From contig JALMLS010000138.1 of NCBI GenBank assembly GCA_038496445.1, forward strand, positions 186,001-250,000: DNA of 64,000 bases. Reading direction: 5' to 3'. The first letter of the stretch is position 1. Each line of letters opens with the position of its first letter. The DNA comes from Trichosphaerium sp. ATCC 40318. Lineage: Eukaryota > Discosea > Flabellinia > Trichosidae. This document shows, piece after piece, positions 60,824 through 64,000 of this stretch. A model generated the notes under the pieces. That model ran no database searches. It saw nothing but the letters and a program-made list of their open reading frames with translations, and had not been told where the DNA came from. A program made the position numbers and the translations under genes.

Positions 60824-62453
60824 ATGGCAGAACCACAAACTTCAGAGGTTAATTTACAATATGTTAACCGTTTGGCCACTGGCGACAAACATTCAATGGT
60901 AATCGCAGACGATGGCTTTGTTTACACGTGGGGAGGAAACGATGACCGCCAATTGGGTAACACAGACGAAGAAAAGAGTTCTATCGCAAGACCAATAAAG
61001 TCACCCATAAATATCGTCTGTATTGCTGCTGGATACGAACATAGCCTTGTACTTGATTCAAACGGTATTGTGTATTCATGGGGCAATAATAACAATGGAC
61101 AATTGGGTTTGGGTCACTTCTTGTCGCCTGTTTCGTCACCAACACGTGTTCCAAATCTCAAAAATATCATGAAAGTCACTGCCTATGATGTGAGCATGGC
61201 GTTATCACAATCAGGTAATGTCTACTCTTGGGGAGACAACAAATGTCGTGGATTGGGTCATTCATTCGACAAGGAGAAAGTTTCATCACCAGCGGTGATT
61301 CCTCATCTTGAAAATGTTCAAAAAATTGAAACAAATTGTTATGTAAGTGGAGCAATGACATCAACAGGTCATGTCTTTCTTTGGGGAACAACATTTGATG
61401 AAGCGATAGATAAATCATTATTCTTGAATCCAAAGACAATTTCACGTGTTCCAAGCATTGAAGATGCCACCGATATTGCCATTGGTCATAAACATGTGCT
61501 TGTTCTCCTCAAGTCAGGACAAGTATTTTCTTTTGGACGCAACTGGTATGGGCGTCTTGGGTTGAATGTTCGTCGTGACAAGGACGGCCAAGGTATCATC
61601 AAAGGACTGAATAACATTGTATCTGTCCATGCTGGTCTTTGGTCATCATTTGCGATTGATGATGAAGGTTGTTTGTTTGGTTGGGGTCAAGTGGAATGGA
61701 TTGATTTGTTTGAATCAAACAAACCATTAAAATTACCTGGAAAATATCTTGCGTTTGCAACTAAACGATGCCATTACTTGGCAATATCTCTTGATTTCAG
61801 ATTGGTTACAGGAGGTCGTAATTATTATGGAATAGCCGAACCACAAAAATTGATGTTCAAAAACCACAAAAAGGTACTCAAATCATTTATTGTCAATGTG
61901 ATGTGCAAACTGTTTGTTTAGGTAATCCAAACTCAAATGAACACTTCAGAAGAGATACGCAAAGAGTTGAAACAAGACCCAATATTACCACAAAAGTCAT
62001 GTATCAACAAACCAGATGTGTCTTTTGTTGACAACAAGGTACTGACAGTGAGATCTTCAGTATTAGTTTTTATTTACAATTTGTACTTTTAAGGGTGCAC
62101 CTATTGGACATGATTTATCAAGTACTGAATCATCTCCACAATTACCTAATGTAGATGTATTGAAAACTGTATGAATTATGTATTGCATTTGTTTGACTAA
62201 CACTTCATATATCTAGAATCCGATGCCAAGAACACCCGAAAGAAAAGAAAAATCAAGTACTCAAATTGAGTGGGCGAGTGTTTTGATATCAGCAGGGCTT
62301 GGCAAGTCAAGAGCACAACATTTTGGATCGAAAATGAATCGTGCGTGTTTTGAATTGAATGATGTCACAGGCAAGGTTATGAAAAGACTTGGATTCGATC
62401 CTTTAGAGCGTCTTGACTTTATTGAGTACCAAGACAAACAACTGCAATTGTGA
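60824..62453 (+). CDS. RCC1-repeat protein with helical (SAM-like) C-terminus
   Basis: ATG 60824 (MAEPQTSEVNLQYVNR). The large first exon, over 1 kb and free of introns, carries at least five RCC1 blades: DGFVYTWGGNDDRQLG, NGIVYSWGNNNNGQLGLG, SGNVYSWGDNKCRGLG, TGHVFLWG, SGQVFSFGRNWYGRLG and DEGCLFGWG, so it forms a seven-blade-type propeller. Three phase-0 introns (about 61876-61920, 62038-62093, 62170-62218) join a Ser/Pro linker to a last exon with WASVLISAGLGKSRAQHFGS and KRLGFDPLERLDFI, which reads like a SAM/helical domain. It could be an adaptor or a guanine-nucleotide exchange factor of a small GTPase; no catalytic partner site can be confirmed. Confidence 0.85.
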
Positions 62454-62556
62454 ACATGTTGTTGAAATAAATATAGTCTATTTAGTATATGCCAGTTTTG
62501 TTAAAGCGATAGCAGCGGTCTGATTGTATTATCTTGTATCATATGATATTATTTGA

Positions 62557-62838
62557 CTACAAGGTGGACGCATACGATATCTTCAGTAAATGCCTTAACA
62601 CCTCAGTGACAAGAGGCAACAAAACTCGCTGCACTGCATACAACAATCCGTGATTTCTGATAAAAATTCGAAGCCATGTATCACTAAAGATGTAGTATAA
62701 TACCAATCCTAAACACATGGGTTTCTTTGCGCCATGTGTATAGTCAGCAAATGCAATTGCAAATAAATAGGCATTGAAACAAGTCAATAGAATGAAAAGA
62801 GTGCTTGGTTCATCAGTTGAAGGTGGATTGGACATCAT
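62557..62838 (-). CDS. Small two-helix membrane protein, hypothetical
   Basis: A single 93-codon frame from a true ATG (MMSNPPSTDEPSTLF) with two hydrophobic helices (FILLTCFNAYLFAIAFADY and GLVLYYIFSDTWLRIFI) and a basic C-terminal end. No homologue recognised. It converges with the RCC1 gene, with only 103 bases between stops. Upstream exons cannot be excluded. Confidence 0.4.
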   Translation of the reverse strand: MMSNPPSTDEPSTLFILLTCFNAYLFAIAFADYTHGAKKPMCLGLVLYYIFSDTWLRIFIRNHGLLYAVQRVLLPLVTEVLRHLLKISYASTL

Positions 62839-63656
62839 TGGGAGATGATACCGGTGCTTCTATTGGTGGAGATATTAGTGGTGTTGTTGGAACAACCCGT
62901 TGTCGGTAGTGTTATTTTGTGAGGCCAATAAAACAGTTGTAAATATACTAGTATGTTGCCATTGTATTCATCGGTTATTGTTGCTTTGGTACCTGGCTTA
63001 CAGTAGCTTTAACCTTCAGAACAATTGTTCGCAATGGTATGAGACACCATGAGTAGAACGAGAAATAGAGAAATATCAATGATCATCATCAGAAAGAGTT
63101 GTTGTTGCGCTTGTTGTTGATTTGAAATTTTAATCAATCTCGTCTAAGTGGAGCAATATGCAACGTGGAAGAGAACGTCTGTCTTGTTTGTGTAGTTGGC
63201 CTCGGCGTGATGTTTTGTTAAGAGTTACTATTATTTGAAGAAGTTACTTTGCAATTATGTGTTGTATACCACTGTTTGGTCATAAGAAAGATCAATCTTC
63301 TTACGGCTCAATAGGAAGTTGCAACTTGTTGGTTTATAGCCAAATTTTATTTTTTCACAAGTAGTTAGAATAGTTAAAATTAAGGACGACCAATACGGGA
63401 TGCACGTTTTAGGGCTTTGATACCTTCATCAGTTACTAAAGTGTAACGTTACAATTAAATTGTATGTCGCGTGATAATACACATTTTTAGTATGTCGCTT
63501 TTGGTGGTTGTGTGATCTTGTTTTTTAGTGTAGAAATAAATTCAAACTGGTAATACGGTTTTATTCTAAGACTTCAGCTTGATAAAAATCTTACAGGTCG
63601 CCTTTGGTAAGACATTTGCTACTCTTGATAGATGGATTTATTCAAATTGACAATGA
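62839..63656. other. Mostly non-coding; possible terminal exon at 63380-63441
   Basis: Most of this stretch shows nothing. On the minus strand 63441-63380 reads TDEGIKALKRASRIGRP before a stop, directly after a TTTAG acceptor. It may be the last exon of a short gene or an alternative 3' end of the gene to the right, but no donor exon could be linked convincingly. Confidence 0.3.
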
Positions 63657-64000
63657 TTATTCGATGGTGCTGGCAAACTCAAAGAAAGCTTTGTGTGCTT
63701 CTTTGTACACAGGATCTTTCTTGACTTTTTTGAACAAAGAAGCAATCTTTTTAGGAAGAGCTTCCTTGTATCCAGTACCAATAGCTTGAGCAAGAGAAAC
63801 ACAAAGAGTATAATCAGCCATGGATACAGAGTATCCAACCAAGAAACGTGAGTTCTTGAAGTAGTTCTTTTCATAGAACGCTAGCTAAACAGACGGTAAG
63901 AAAGAAAAAGGAAACACAACAACAAGGTTGGTAAAAATATACCTCAGCTTGTAGTTTATCAGTGATCTCTTTCAGCTTTTTAGGACATGACTCTCTTGGA
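63657..64000 (-). CDS. GST C-terminal-domain protein (eEF1B-gamma-like), 5' part outside window
   Basis: Two exons are visible. The right one (PRESCPKKLKEITDKLQAE) runs off the window edge; a GTATAT intron joins it to LAFYEKNYFKNSRFLVGYSV and SMADYTLCVSLAQAIGTGYK, ending FFEFASTIE. FLVGxxVSxADxTL is the hallmark of the GST C-terminal domain, where the Asp caps a conserved helix. The order fits the N-terminal GST part of eEF1B gamma, of AIMP-type synthetase cofactors, or a plain GST. Ending right after the domain argues for a short GST-like protein, or for a further exon beyond the stop as seen. Confidence 0.65.

Overview
This is nuclear DNA from a eukaryote with a compact, AT-rich, intron-dense genome. 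Almost every gene is broken by very short introns (about 34-120 nt), most opening with GTACGT or GTAAGT-like donors and closing with TAG or CAG. Full-length talin, a COMMD2-like protein and a MacroD-type macrodomain point to Amorphea (an amoebozoan, an apusomonad-like lineage, or a unicellular relative of animals). A Gal4-type Zn2Cys6 regulator, which is mainly fungal but also known outside fungi, is also present. I cannot place the organism more precisely from sequence alone. No rRNA, tRNA, CRISPR array or complete transposon was seen.

Layout. 1-6.4 kb: three related cysteine-rich surface-protein genes, two of them in opposite arms of a 3.3-kb inverted duplication. 6.9-14.4 kb: an FHA-like gene, an alanine-rich LEA-like protein, an unrecognised membrane protein, a histidine phosphatase and an EF-hand protein. 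14.4-27.8 kb, minus strand: a mucin-stalked fasciclin (FAS1) membrane protein followed by talin. 28.1-31.3 kb: COMMD2-like and VWA proteins. 31.7-41.3 kb: a large secreted mosaic protein, an unrecognised small gene, a PEBP protein and a Pro/Thr-rich membrane protein. 41.3-48.7 kb: eIF2 gamma, a GH3 glycosidase, a small ORF gene and a prolyl-4-hydroxylase-like dioxygenase. 49.2-53.5 kb: the zinc-cluster regulator and a multi-pass membrane protein. 53.6-58.6 kb: a macrodomain-PARG fusion. 59.3-64 kb: an unrecognised gene, an RCC1-repeat protein, a small membrane protein and the end of a GST-C/eEF1B-gamma-like gene.

Themes. The window is rich in cell-surface and adhesion genes: cysteine-rich membrane proteins, the FAS1 protein, two further mucin-like proteins, and talin, the cytoplasmic linker between membrane receptors and actin. 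The most unusual gene is the macrodomain-PARG fusion. Its macrodomain signature is intact, but the GGG...QEE catalytic signature of its PARG region is degenerate, and a long acidic insert sits inside the PARG region. The palindromic octamer TCACGTGA occurs at least ten times, always outside exons, which suggests a widely used E-box/G-box-type element.
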